Shown: positions 10,497 to 24,026 of the stretch, piece after piece
Layout of the letters: each line of letters opens with the position of its first letter
How positions within the stretch are numbered: position 1 is the first letter of the stretch
Source: Selaginella tamariscina
Lineage: Eukaryota; Streptophyta; Lycopodiopsida; Selaginellales; Selaginellaceae
Direction: 5' to 3'
Length of the DNA: 64,000 nt
Assembly: GCA_003024785.1 (NCBI GenBank)
Contig: PUQB01000004.1
Span: 496,001 to 560,000, forward strand
Notes under the pieces: model-generated
The model's input: only the letters and a program-made list of their open reading frames with translations
Databases searched by the model: none
Told to the model about the DNA's origin: nothing
Position numbers and translations under genes: made by a program

Positions 10497-11040
10497 TGTT
10501 AGAGTTCTTACCTAGTGCCATGAATGTAACTTGCCAAATGTTAACCCTTTTACAAAATATAATAAAGTAACCCTTGTTAGGAAGTTACACTCACAATTGG
10601 TCCAATCCACTGATAATGCTCACATAGTGAGTTACAATGTGTGGACTAGCCGAGCTACAAGTGTTTCTAATTTGGTATGGATGAGGGCAAGGTCTCAACT
10701 ATTATACTTTTAGAATATGAACTCGGGTAATGTTTTTAGGTTTGTGAGCAAGTTATCGAATGAAAGGAGTTAGCTAACTCCCTAAATGCAAAATATTTGG
10801 TCTTAAGGATGTAATCTTGACAATGTTAAGGGTAACCCAAATGTGGGATGTAACCCTATTGTTTAAAAATTGGGGTGGCATAATTGAGAATTGTGCTTAG
10901 CTTAGTTTGTATTTGTAGGAGAATCTTTTAAACCTAGGAAGTTTCATTACATTATCTCTAACTAAGTTATAAGATGAAGCCCCCTACATATTTTCCTATT
11001 TTAGCAAGTGGGCTAAGGGGAGAGGGATAATATTATGACA
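10497..11040 (+). repeat. Lone LTR of a tRNA-primed retrotransposon
   Basis: It starts TGTTAGAG, ends TATGACA and is immediately followed by a primer-binding site. Diverged relatives lie at 42,189-42,790 and 46,643-47,250; all share 'tttacttggtgcc'-like starts, 'gctcac...gtgag', 'gactagccgagctacaagt' (one variant per copy) and 'ggcaaggtctcaac'. No downstream partner LTR was found before the PP2A gene, so this is a truncated element. Confidence 0.75.
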
Positions 11041-11042
11041 AT

Positions 11043-11055
11043 TGGTATCGGAGCC
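11043..11055 (+). other. tRNA-type primer-binding site
   Basis: TGGTATCGGAGCC, two bases after the LTR, matches the sequence complementary to the 3' end of plant initiator methionine tRNA that most plant LTR retrotransposons use. Confidence 0.8.
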
Positions 11056-13506
11056 TATTCTTTACGGTGAGTAGGACTACTTAAAGTGTAATGTGTTTTA
11101 GGGTTTAATTAATTTTAAGTTCTTGAAATGCTATATCACTTTCGACTAACATGTTTGAATTATGCGTGGAGAGTTGATCATGAGATTTATAACTCTTTAA
11201 AGAACACCTGCTTAGTAAGTGGGTGTGGGTTATAAACTTTAATGTTGAAGGTAACACTTGGAAGGCAATTTTCAAGTTGTATGCCAAGTTACTTTACCTT
11301 ACAGTTGTGCAGGTTATTTTAACATACACTTTCACAAGACATGGCAAGTTAGTTTGTTTTAACTTACAAAATGAGTCTTGTGAAGTGGGTCATGTGATAT
11401 GCCAAGTCTGCACATTATTGAATTTTTTTTTTTTTCTTTAGGGTGTATGACATTGAGATAACACATTATTAGAAATGTAACAACATTGAGTATTGGCTTA
11501 GGTCAAGATTCAATATCGGTTCTGGCAATGATATTCAAATAGGGAAAGACTTATGTTCAAATGTGCATCTTTGACTTAAAAAAAAGTGCATATTCAAAAC
11601 CTAAAAATGAACACTACATTCTAACAGAAAGTTCAAAATGTGTTGTCATTATAGCACTTGTTTTCATAGAAGCAGGCTATGGTGTAGAAATCATGGTACA
11701 ATAAAAGTCGGATATTAACATATGATGAATATGGTAAATAGTTGATTCAAAAATGCAATGTAATCAGAATAATATATGATGTTTGCAATATGTTGATGAT
11801 GCTAACTACATGTGAGGTGGAATAATTTACTAAGTTCAAGTCACTTGATTTGAATAAGTAAACTTGAAATTTTAATTAGTTGTAAGCGCACACTTTATTT
11901 ACAAGTTAACTAGCTCGGCTAACTCAATTAAGAAGATAATTTATGGCATTAAACATGGATTAACTTTTTTGGCTTAACCATGATTTTTACTATTCATGAA
12001 TAATAAACCATAATTTTAATTAAAAAAATATTAATAATTTGAATAACGAATAAATTGAAAAGGTATTCATAAAATTAAAGAATATAAAATTAAATTTATA
12101 TATTTAGTTTAATTTAAAATTATTATATAAATTGATTTGAAATTTATTGATATAAATCATCATGGTTTATTTGGTGATTTAAATCATGATCTAAGTTAAA
12201 ATTGTTAATCTATGGCAATAAAGAAATTTAATATAGCATTCCTATCAATGTAGTTTTGGGGTAAATGGCATGATATACCAAAAATAAAATTGTTGAAAAC
12301 ATACGTTTACATTTTTATTTTATTGAGTATTGAAAACTTTTCATAGTGAAGGTATTCAGCACACACTTATGCATTTTCATTTTTAACTCTTTAAGCTTAA
12401 AATTTAGAACGTTGTTTGCATTATGAAGGTAAGCTCTTGAACAAAAGTAATTCCTTGATTAACAAAAATATTAATTAAGGCTTTCCATTTTACTTATCAA
12501 TTAGATAAAGAAACTTATTAAGTTTGATAAGTTATGCTTGGTGGTATTAATGTCTCAGAACTAGTCAAATATTCATTTTGGAGGTTTAAATGCATGTACC
12601 TCTTTAGAGAATCGGTTGCAAAGGTCAAAAGAAAAGGTATATTCTAATTATATTTAGACTATCCTATCAAAGATTGTAAATATTTCTAGTAACTTTTATA
12701 ATATACCACGATTAATTAATTGGTTTATGGTATATTGTGATATGTTGTTGATTGTTGACGGCTTGTGATATATTATTGATTATTGATGTGATTATGATAT
12801 GTTATATTGTTAATTTTTGCTAACCCCTGTGTGATATGTTACATTGTTAATTTTCACAACCCTTATGAAATATTGTATTATTAATTTTATAATTACTACT
12901 ATAAAGATATTTATGGTATTTAGGATAGCTTAAATATAATTAAAATATACCATGATTAACCTTTGTAATTACCAGTTTCTTTTTGAATCGTCTGCTCATT
13001 AACCAATTTTTTAATTAATTATGGAGGTCTAGATTGCAGCACAAAAGAAAATAATTATTTTGATTGATTAGAAAATGGTCATTTTGTATGTTTTCACAAT
13101 CCATCGTGGAGATTATATTTTAATATTTATATAAATTATTTTTCACTTAAATTCCAGTTTTTTTTTATAAAACACAAGACTTTACACAAAAATATAAAAA
13201 AAATACCCAGAAAGAGAAGGTATGTGGAAAAAAAAACTCCCAAAATCCAAGTGAGCCAAGCACCGCAGCAGATGGTAAAAAGTAAGAACACATGATATAA
13301 CAAATATATAAAAATAAATAAATAAAAGGAAAAAAAGAAAGAAAAACTCCCCCTGCCAAATGCTCCCCTGTTATTACAATTGGCGTTATATACACATAAG
13401 TGTGTGTTTATATGTGCGTCGTGTGTGGATGTGTAAGGTTGTGTGTAATCAGATTATTATAGAGGTTTAATTAGTTAAAACTCACTCGGTGCTAGAAGAA
13501 CTTGTT
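11056..13506. other. AT-rich spacer downstream of PP2A-A
   Basis: No internal retrotransposon domain could be read after the primer site. From about 11,990 the sequence is very AT-rich, with TTAATT-type repeats. The last 100 bp before 13,507 would be the 3' untranslated region of the PP2A-A gene on the minus strand; no clear polyadenylation signal was assigned. Confidence 0.5.
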
Positions 13507-15608
13507 CTAAGTTGACATGATATTATCACAAGCCTTTAGCGCCTCACTTGCAAAATACCTCACGTCCACGTCTGGATCTTCGTTAAGCTCTTGCAGTGTC
13601 GGTTTTATAGTTTGTTCCACAACCTGCAACAATGTATACAAATACGCTTTATTACATGTGTATAAATATAAACTTACGGATGCATCCACTGTAGAAATTA
13701 GGGACTGAAGAACCTTGGCTACATTGAACTTAATGTTAGGAACCCTGCAAGAACCGAGTACGTGAGACCTTCCCCACTTCCCCCCCCCCAGAAAAATACA
13801 CACACACACACACACACGTTGCATTATGTATGTAACATGTATCACGTGGCACTTTCCATTCCCTCTCGTTATATAGAACTCGTGTTATAGCGTATATACA
13901 TCTCTCTCTCTCTCTTTCTCTCTCACACACACACACACATAACGAGCACAAAAATATGTATATGAAAGTTGAGTGTATGTTAATGTGTTGTGGATATATA
14001 CGAGAGAGAGACCTGTCTTTTGCGGCGTTAACAACTACAGGTAACAACGTCTGGCATGTAACTTCTGCTCCCACTACTGGAGCTAGTAAAGAAATAGCAT
14101 ACAAAATAGTCATTCTGTACAAATAATGAGGGTTGTTAATCATTTCAATAACCTGCATCCAAAAAAGACATAAGCATTTATAAGATGTTCTATATCCTTG
14201 TATGCATACATATATATGTATATATGTTACAACGAGGATAACCTGTGGAATTATGTGTTGGCAAGTCCATTCAGGACCAAACTCTTCTGCTAAACGCTTC
14301 AAATTGTTTGCAGCCGCCTCTCTAATTGAAAATACCTGCAAAACATCTCCTAATATATTATATATTTATCGATATACCTGTATGTATATGCCTATATCTT
14401 TGTGCATGTATATATAGACACACACACCCACAAACACACACGTGTTATCGTTAGAAGCACAAATTACTAGCTATTACTACATACAACTTAAACAACGATA
14501 GGTTATATAGATACATAAATATAAGTTTTTTTTCTTGTTTTTTTTGGGGGAGGCTTTACCTGGTCACCAAGCCATTGCATGCATAAACCACCAAGTTTAT
14601 CGTCAAAGAATTCAACACCTAACTGGCTTGCGAGAAGGGGAATATACTCTATTATAGCAAGTCGCACTCTCCAGTGCCTGTCTTCCGCAAGCTCCACAAT
14701 GGCTGGTAAAAGAGATTGGGACAACAAGTCTATGCCTATAACCTGCAGAAATAAGGTAGCATATTTTGATGTACTATACTACACCAGTTAATAAAGTACA
14801 CTAACCTGCAAGTATATAAAAACCATATACACATTGAAACATCGATTTAATGATCTGTGTACATACATATGGACATACAATACCTACAATACGCAGATGC
14901 ACATACATCATACATCAACTCAACAATAAGTGTACATGTGCTTACATATATAAGACAGATACATTTGAACAGTCAGCCCTGGTATGTGTGTATTTAAACA
15001 CATAAATAAAGACAAACACAGTTGCATATAAACACCAGAGATGAACTGTGTGAACCTATAACATCGTACAATATATGTGTGATATCTGAACTTGATGTGC
15101 AGGTGATGACATATAATATGCAGACACAGATACATACACACACAGTATACACAAGCACATGCAATATATACAAACTAAACATCTATGCAGATGTACAAAC
15201 CGTACCTGGTTGACTTGATCAAGTTTGCTAATAATACTCAAACGAACATCAGGAAACTCATCTTTCAAAAGTGCAAGGAAGGTTGGTAAGAGTTGCTCAA
15301 TAGTCACCTCCTGCAAAAAAAATATGATGAATAAAGAACTCTTAATTCAAATAATTTAAAAGAGATCATAATAGGACATAAGATAAAGAACAATAGAGAC
15401 AAATACTTAACAGAATAAATATAAACAAGCAAACAATATACCACAACTCTGATACCTTTCCCAATACTGGAGCCATACCCATAATCACCGAGGCAAGTGC
15501 AGCCCTAACATGTTGTGATGAATCTGTTGCCAACTCCTGCAAGTGAAAAGAAAAAAAAATAGCATCAAAGCCATTCAATTATATGTATGCATTATGTAAG
15601 TATATATT

Positions 15609-15652
<44 letters not shown>

Positions 15653-17378
15653 TAATCCATGGTATATAGTTAATTCATTCGAAATAAAGTCCAATCAGCT
15701 AAATTCTTATTTCATATTAACGATATAATATATAATATAAACCTTGACGCAAGGGAGAATTTGTTGCATAGCTAGTTGTGGACTAACAATCCGACAAAAC
15801 TTTGTAACCTTTCCCGCTGCTGCAATTCGTACCTCCGCTTCATTATCCCGGAGAAGTCTCACATAAGCCGGCACTAGCTCGGTTCTTTTAAGAAAATCAA
15901 ACAAACCAGGTCAAGCTACTTGTATATAAAGTCCGACTCATGCCATGATATTACTAATATACAGGCCTACAGTTTCGAATTAGATAGTACATTAAAAACA
16001 AATTCAATACTTACCTTGTTGGCTCTGGCCCAACGGCTTCACATAACTCGTAGAGTTGATTTGCTACCATAAAACGAACTCGCCATGATTTATCCTATAT
16101 TTAAGAAGTCAGCACGCACACGCACACACACACAAACAACAAAAACAAGAAAATTCTCACCTGAGAAAACTAACAATAACCGGAAGAACATTAGCTACGC
16201 AGTCCTGAGGCTCCAGTAGTTTCCCCAGTGCAGCACATCCTTCAACAGCCAGCAATCTGACTGAATCTTGATCTACAATAAAGAAAGAAACAATCGTGAA
16301 TACATTTATAGGGATGTGAATATCCTGTGTGACTCTCTGCGAATTACCATCCTGTGTGAGATCCTTGAAAAACTGCATAATGTCCGTCTTTAAATAAGCA
16401 GGCTCTACAGTGGCAGCAAATTTTCCCAAGTTCGAGGCAGCTGATCTACGTACCATGGGCATGTCATCGTGGCAAAGATGATTGTACAGAGAACGTAATT
16501 CTGCACGTAACGCGTCAGGTGCGCTTGGGTATGCTACCTGAAACAAGCAGCAAGCGGATACACGAGCCGTAAACCACTCATCTGCACCTAGTCTCTGTTA
16601 TCAAAATGAATCAAATGAGATTATATATATAAACACACACAAGAGGGAGTATTGACACTGGGATTGCTTTATTGCTGTATTTAAGTACTTCAATATATGC
16701 AATGTATAATATATGTACATACGTGTTAACATTTATTAGAGTCCACTGAACTTTACGAGACAATATGCCACATACGCATATGAGTGATTTATCTATGCAT
16801 GTAAAAAATGCAAATGCAGCTAAAGTATGGAAATCGAACAAAGAAAATGCACAGAACCTTGACAAGAGGAATGAACCAATCCACAAGATCCCGCTCCTTC
16901 ATCTGAGACCCAATTCTGCAAAGTGAATCGACGGCCTTCTCTCTCACAATAGTCTCCTCAACGGTGCAAAGAGTCTCCAGAGGTGGTAGCAGAACATGAG
17001 CATATTCAACCCCGCCAACATAGGGAATGAATGCGCCAAGCTCCTCCGCCATAGCCAGAAGCACCTATAGCATATGTGAAAAACCTTTCCATAATACGTA
17101 GTTTCTATCATGAAAGGCACACAGATACATTCCTCTCTCTCTCTCATATATATATATATAAAATGAAAACTGTGAATGCGAAATTGTTATACCTCATCGT
17201 CATCATCGTTGTTCTCGCTGAGGAAAGGGATCAGCTCCTTGCGTGTGCGCTCCTCGCCTAATGCCCTGGCTATGGTAGACAGACGACGTATAGAGTTTAG
17301 CCGCAGCTGTATGTCCTCGTTCTTTAGCTCGTCTATGAGGATTGCTATCGGATACAGCGGCTCTTCTACCATTGCCAT
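13507..17378 (-). CDS. PP2AA: PP2A 65-kDa regulatory subunit A (HEAT-repeat scaffold), 13 exons
   Basis: Scaffold subunit that holds catalytic and B subunits of protein phosphatase 2A (RCN1/PDF1 family in plants). Exons in transcription order: 17378-17193, 17064-16858, 16594-16348, 16272-16161, 16094-16015, 15884-15743, 15536-15456, 15310-15206, 14742-14560, 14335-14243, 14152-14013, 13744-13678, 13623-13507, all bounded by GT and AG. The product is about 586 residues, the family length. It starts [19 protein letters not shown] and ends DNIMST, with HEAT repeats throughout (for example [34 protein letters not shown]). Oddity: at the end of exon 4 the expected frame needs one more T in the run at 16166-16169, otherwise exon 5 is out of frame. 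Two exon-3 residues (ACC for the usual ACG) also differ from the family. Confidence 0.95.
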
Positions 17379-17830
17379 CCCTTATAATCCGATAAATCTC
17401 ACACTGCTAAATTCCAATAATCTAATATTATTTTCATAATGATATACTTTAATACTATACAACAAAAGTACATTTACCATATTTATCTGTGTATTGCGCA
17501 TTATACTCACATATACAGATGTATCATGTACGTACTCCCCTTGCTGCCGGCAGCTTATCTAGATAGTCATACCTTCATACACAAAATAGAGAGTAAATAA
17601 ACTGAATAAACTATTGGTACTCTATATTAGCATAATTTACCTCGAGCATCGTGAATCGCGACTTGGTACTGTTTATTTGCACGCGAGTGGTAATCTGCTG
17701 AAACGCAGAACAGAGAAATCGCAGCTCGCCGCAAACTACTCAATTTATGCCGAATGCGCCTACCTCTTGCCCTTCTCAAACCCTAAGAGATCTGAAAATG
17801 CTCTGTTTTAAGAAAATACAAAACAATTTT
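17379..17830 (-). promoter_or_regulatory. PP2A-A upstream region with telo-box
   Basis: The first 450 bp upstream of the start are less AT-rich than the desert beyond. AAACCCTAAG at 17778-17787 contains a plant telo-box (AAACCCTA), a motif common in promoters of growth-related genes. No TATA box or transcription start was assigned. A 5' leader intron cannot be excluded. Confidence 0.4.
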
Positions 17831-20514
17831 CTAACCTAATTTCAACCCTAGCCCTAATGATCAGTGTACTTTATAAGGAAAAAATTTTATTTTAAGAAAT
17901 TTTTAATAAATTGTTATGCGATTAAATGCATTTGTGATTAACCGTTTATATATTATTTGTCTTATTTGACCAGTCTATAATAATACCACAAAATAAATTT
18001 GGACTTTTTATATATATAACAAACAAATAACTAATTCAATTAATAATTATATAAAGGTTATAATATCCAATTATGTTGTGTTTTCACTTAAAATATATTA
18101 AGTATAAATATTAAAATTTATTAATACTATCTTATATTTAAGGTAATGAGTTAAATATCAACAGTATATATAAAGACTATAATTATAGCTTAACATGTGT
18201 TTATTTGAATAATATATTGTGAGGTTATATTCTTCATCATTCAAATTTAAATTTAAGAAATTTTATACAAATGTAATAATGTATTCTTAGAAAGTTATAC
18301 ATGTATAATATTTATGGAAATTTATATAATTAATAAATAAATAATTTAAATCATTTTAATGATTTTACTTATAATAAAAAATATAAAAAATTGCAAATTT
18401 TGAAAATGAAAATAAAAATGAATAAAAATAAAACATTTAAAAATTCAACAAAACTTATTACTCTTCTTGTTATTTGGTATAAAATAAATACCTTTTTTAC
18501 TTAAAGTTTTTTTTCTAAACAGATTTTTTTTTTCTTTCTTACTTTATTTAAAAAATACGTGCTGCTTTTGTAAAGAATTATTATTTTTTATTTATGTTTT
18601 AATAATTTTAAAATAAAATGAAAATTAAAACAATATAAATTTTTGTTTTTTACTTTTTGTATATTACTTAAATAAATGGCACATTTGCATTAAATATATA
18701 TATGTTGCATTTTATATTACGTGTGTATGTTTATGTTATTTAAATAACTTGCCATCTAACATGTTAAAATTATTTAATATAATAAAAAATTACCATTATT
18801 TTATTTTAAACTTTCTCAAATGTTTTTTCTACATTATATAAAATAGTACAAAATATTAATTAACTATTACTTTCCCATAAACATTTGTGTTCTTTATATG
18901 TATATGTATTGAAATGAAATGTTTTACATTAAAACTTTAAAATGAATATACATAAATATTTTAAAATTTTATAGAGTAATTATATAAAAATGTTATTTTA
19001 AAAATGATAATAATAATAAATTATTTTTCAAGGCATGATATAAATACATTTTTCTTTATTATATATGTAATTTAAATAAGGTGTGACACATGAAATTTTC
19101 AATAAACTCATAGTTTTATAATATTTAAAATATTTTTTAAATCTTATTTTTAATTTTATTAAATAATAATATTAACAAAGTTAAAATATAATAAGAATAT
19201 CCATTTAATTTTCACTTTCACAATTGTTTATGTCACAATATAAAAATGTTATTTTTTAAATTAAAAAATGCATATTCATTTTTTAAAACATGAACTACCA
19301 AAATAATAATTAGTACATTTATGAATTGTACATAATATACATACTCATAACCATAACAACTTAATATATATATTTCAAAATATATATTTTTTTATTCACA
19401 TAGCTTATGAATGAGTTAGAATTATAAATAATGTCGTTTTGTATTTGGCTTTGTTTAGATTTGACACATTATTTAATCATGCTTACAAAAAAATAAAATA
19501 ATTTACAAAAGAACAATTGTTTAATTAAGCAAGTTCATTATCCCCTACATTTTATATATAAATTCCCATCAAATATAAATTATTTTCATAAATATAAATA
19601 CTTATTTATATATCAACATAAATATTAGATACAAATTATTATTTTAATTTTTTTAATTATACTCTCATTAATTAAAATAAATAATGCCAAATACATATTG
19701 TTAATTAATAAATATACATTTGCACATAATGGATAATAAATAATATTTCATCAACATAAACCCCATAAGTACTTGATTTTATAATATATAAAGAGTACTT
19801 AATATAAATTATTTTTTTTTTTACACTATCATTAGTCTTTTTTAAAATTAAACCTTAAAAGACACTTGTTAAAAGAACAAATTTAATAAATATATATAAT
19901 TCATTGGAGTAAACTTACTATATTTTGATAAATATATATAACTCTTGCTAGTTTTGATTAATAACAATATAAAAAATATATATTTTTTAAAAATTTGTAA
20001 TCCCAAGTTCTTAACTTAAAGTTAATTGAGTTTGGATCACACCAACCTTTATATATATAGGTTCTCACCATTTATTATTTATAATTACGAATTACAATTC
20101 ATACAAGCCCTTAATTATAAATTAATAAATTTTCTTAAGAGTGAAGAATTTTGATAAATCCCTTTACATTTAAAATTTTAACTAATATTTACATTGGAAA
20201 ATCAAATGCTTACTCAACAAGTTTGGTGAGGCAACAAAAAATGCTCAAACTATAAGATTAGTTCTAGGGAATCATCTTTTACACACTATATGACATTAAA
20301 GGACTCTCTGCTACTTAGATTATAATGTTGTTTTATAATTTCCTCACCTTCATTGATAGAGATGTTATGAAGTATAACAAATGCACTTGTAGTGTTTGTT
20401 ACATTAAATAAGTAGAAGAAATGAAGAGCACAGATTTATAAGTAAAAATTCATATAAACCTTGTTTGTGCCCTTTAACTACTTCTAATTTGATGAATATT
20501 TTAAAAATTAAATA
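17831..20514. other. Very AT-rich gene-free desert
   Basis: About 2.7 kb of almost uninterrupted A/T-rich sequence with TTTAAAT, TATATA and AATAAA strings. No open frame, LTR or inverted terminal repeat was recognised. It separates the PP2A-A promoter from the retrotransposon inserted at 20,520. It could be decayed intergenic DNA or a matrix-attachment type region; the sequence alone does not decide. Confidence 0.6.
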
Positions 20515-20519
20515 ATCAT

Positions 20520-20732
20520 TGTTAGGCACCTCTACGTACAATCTAGAGACCCTCACAATACCACCCGACCTCCCCCGAGCTGTCTCTAGTCTCCACACGC
20601 TGCTCTACAAGAAAGGCTTCCAATAATAGTGTGCCCTTAATTCTCTCTTAGATTTAGGTATAGCTCCTTAGGAATATTCTAGCTTATACCTTTCTGGGGA
20701 ATATTCTTTAATTCGTTATATGGGTCATAACA
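20520..20732 (-). repeat. 3' LTR (213 bp)
   Basis: It is collinear with 25104-25316, with seven substitutions and no gaps. It is bordered by the left copy of the ATCAT duplication. Confidence 0.95.
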
Positions 20733-20743
20733 ATCCTCCCCCA
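20733..20743 (-). other. Polypurine tract
   Basis: On the minus strand GGGGGAGGAT directly precedes the 3' LTR and would prime second-strand synthesis. Confidence 0.75.
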
Positions 20744-20779
20744 TTAGCAAGTCCTTGTCCTCAAGGGCAGTATAACTTA

Positions 20780-22010
20780 CTCAATTGGTCCTATATCATT
20801 AGCCTCGTACATCCACAAAGAATCTACCCGGGACTCGTTCCTTGTGAGTATTCTCTTTAACTGGCTACCGTGAAACACTGGGTGCACCCTCACTTCTTCT
20901 GGCAGCCGTAATCGATATGCCACCTTACCGATATGCTCCAGAATCTCATAAGGACTGAGTACCTGGGAGACAACTTATCATTGCGTCCCTTCCGTAAGGC
21001 CACAACTGTGTTCCGCCTTACATGTGTGGCAAATACCACTCGGAGATATACATAATCCCCCACCTGGAACTCTCGGAAGCTTCTGTGCTCATTAGCAAAC
21101 TTGATAGCTCGGCTCTGAGCTGCTTGTAAGTTCTTCTTGCACAAACTCTGAATGTTTTCAAGTTTAACACTCAGATCTTTAGCTTCCTCATCCATGTTGC
21201 CTTGAGCCTTCTTACTTGCTAAACCGAGCTCAAAAGTTGTCTTGGGATGTCGTCCAAACATAGCATAGTATGGACTCATTCCAATGCCACTGTGCTGGCT
21301 GTTATTATAAGCAAACTTGAGTAATGGAATATACTTATCCCACTGGCCTTCCTTCTGGTTAATAGTGCACCTTAGCATATCTTCCAAAACTTGGTTCACC
21401 CTCTTGTTTGCCCATCTGTTTCGGGATGATCTCCGCTACACAGCTTAAGCTTCACTTCTATGCACTTAGAAAAGCCTCTCCAAAAGCTAGAAGTGAACTT
21501 GGAGTCCCTATCACTTACAATATCATCTGGAAATCCGTGGATAGGAAATACATGTTGTAAATACATCGTAGCCAGCTCGGATGCATTCACATTCTTCCCA
21601 AGGGAACTAACTTGACAAACTTTGTCAACCTGTCCATAATGACCCACACCTGTTCATTCTGCCTCTGTGTCCTTGGCAAATGGGTGACAAAGTCCATAGA
21701 GATACTGCCCCATCGCCTGTCTGGAATAGGCAATGGTACTAATAGCCCACCTGGTTTCTCTGGGCACCTTTACTTGCTGACACTTGTCACAAGTCCTACA
21801 GTACTCTATGATATCAACTTTCATATTCCTCCAGTAGAACCTCCTCTTGATCAACTCATACATTTTCCTCCCCCAAAATGACCAGCCTCCGGGCGATCAT
21901 GATGAAAATATAGTACCTGGTTGATCAAATGGTCCACACGCGGAAGGTACACACGGCCATTGTAGTACAAAACTCCATCCTGAAATGAGAATGGTGGCTC
22001 TAGCTGTCCT
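20780..22010 (-). pseudogene. Integrase, frame-broken
   Basis: The zinc-binding region shows HHDRPEAGHFG and CRTCDKCQQVK, separated by a shift near 21,855. The DDE core is spread over three frames: a broken first block near 21,640-21,700, HGFPDDIVSDRDSKF with the second aspartate near 21,520, and HPETDGQT with the glutamate near 21,415. The C-terminal part runs to 20,890 and, in another frame, ends with a VHPVFHGSQLK motif near 20,850. Confidence 0.88.
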
Positions 22011-22109
22011 CTGAGCTCCTGCACCTCGGCGTCTTGTGCTTGAGCATGTTGAACTACTTGGCTAAACTCACTGACCGTCCTTGTTAATGCATTACATAAG
22101 CGTGTTTGG

Positions 22110-23495
22110 AATTCTCCCACTACTGTGGCTCTCCTAACGCGTGACAAAGCATCTGCCACCACGTTAGTCTTTCCTGCGTGATGCTCAATAGGAAATTCGC
22201 CAAACTCCATGAGCTTAACCATCCAGCGAGCTTGCCAAGAGTTTAACTCTTTCTGTGTGAACAGATACACCAAAGGCTTGTGATCTGTAAATACCTTGAA
22301 ACTTGCACCATAAAGATAGTGCCTCCAAACTCGTAATGCATTAACAATAGCCAGTAGTTCTTGCTCATACGTTGAGTACCGTTGCTTTGCAGGATTCAAA
22401 GTACGACTCTCATAAGCAATAGGCCTTCCCTCTTGCATAAGTACAGCTCCAATGGCCACTCCACTTGCATCACATGATACCTCATAAGGCTTAGAGGGAT
22501 CTGCAATACATAAAACTGGTGCACGTACCAAAGCTTGTTTCAAAGCTTGGAAACTGCTCTCCTCTGATCCATGCAAAGGGAACGTCCTTCCTTAGCAACC
22601 TAGTTAACGGAGAAGCTTTCTTGGCATAATCCTTGACATACCGCCGGTAATAACCAGCCATGCCCAAGAAACTCCGTAACTCTTGTGCATTGCTAGGAAC
22701 TGGCCATTGCTCCACCACTGCCACCTTCTGTGGATCAGTCTTCACTCCACTTGGCGTCACAATGTGACCCAAATACTCCACTTCACACTGAGCAAATGCA
22801 CATTTGCTCTTCTTTGCATAAAGCTTGTTCTCCTTCAGCAATTGAAGAACTCTCTGCAAATGCTCCACATGCTCCTTCATATTCTTACTGTAAATAAGAA
22901 TATCGTCGAGGAAGATCTCCACAAAGTCATGCAAGTAGTCACCAAACACCTCAGTCATCAACCGAGTGAATGTGGCTGGGGCATTTGTTAAGCCAAATGG
23001 CATAACAGTGAACTCAAAATGCCCGAAGCTAGTGTTGAAAGTAGTTTTGTAGATATCTGCCTCCTTCACAGCAATCTGATGATACCCGCTGCGCAAATCT
23101 ATCTTGGTGAACACTCTGGCTCCACCGAGATGATCCATGATAGTATCCACACGTGGCATGGGCATCCTGTCCTTCACTGTTTGCTTGTTGAGAGCTCTGT
23201 AGTCTATGCACATCCTCATGGTGCCATCCTTCTTCATGACAAGCAATACTGGTGCACCAAATGGAGACTTGCTCGGTTGTATGAAGCCATATTCCAATAG
23301 CTCCATCACTTGTCTCTTAACCTCTTGCTCCTCAGCATGGCTCAGTCGGAACGGCTTACGGTAAATGGCTTTCGTACCCTGTTCCAACACAATCTCATGC
23401 TCCACACCTCTTGCAGGTGGTAAGCCATGAGGTAGCTCGGGAGGGAAGACATCAGCAAATTCCTCAAGGACAACTTGCACAACAGCCTCGCCCAA
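22110..23495 (-). pseudogene. pol: Reverse transcriptase and RNase H
   Basis: RT is one open frame from 23,495 to about 22,570: [55 protein letters not shown] and FLGMAGYYRRYV. A shift near 22,560 moves to the frame carrying RNase H: VSCDASGVAIGAVLMQE, the catalytic glutamate in STYEQELLAIV, and FTDHKPLVYL and NVVADALSR. It is close to intact apart from that shift. Confidence 0.92.
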
Positions 23496-23512
23496 TGTGA
23501 CATTAGAAGAAT

Positions 23513-23945
23513 CTAACTCATCAGAAAGACTTGATCTTCTTTATTACGAGATATTTCTTCAAAGACATAGTAGAAAATACTTGTTTGGAGACTCAAGCCT
23601 TGTTCCAAACCAAGTGTTTTCACTCCACTGTACTCAAGCTTCACTCGCTTGATGCTCCACTTGATCTCAGGATCCACACGCTCCAGCCAGCTCATCCCAA
23701 GGATGAGGTCCACACGCGCTAACTCCGCAAGGAAGAAAGTCTCCACCAGCTGAGTTTTGCCAACCGTCAGCTGTAACTCCTCCACATAAGCATTCAAGCT
23801 CTGTGTGACAGTAGCTGAGCCCTCAATCTCGTATTGAGGCACAGTCTTCATGGGCAAGTGCACTCCTGCACTAACTTTGCTGATATAAAGTTATCGCTAC
23901 TTCCGCTATCCAAGAGGATTCGCACTGGACGTTCACCAAGTTGTC
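23513..23945 (-). pseudogene. Retrotransposon aspartic protease
   Basis: The active-site LLDSGSSDNF is encoded at about 23,915-23,890 and is out of frame with the following open frame (from 23,863), which carries the second motif DLILGMSWLERVDP. One frameshift near 23,870 therefore breaks the domain. It lies between gag and RT as expected. Confidence 0.85.
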
Positions 23946-24026
23946 CCTCCACCACAATAGCACGTGTGTGTGGCTCCTCCTGTGCCATGCAGTTTACCTG
24001 TGAGCAAGAATAGACAAAAATTTACC

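Noticed and set aside
22890..22915. FLDD in place of YLDD/YVDD at the reverse transcriptase active site.
   Set aside because: Phenylalanine at this position is common in plant Ty3/gypsy elements and both aspartates are present.
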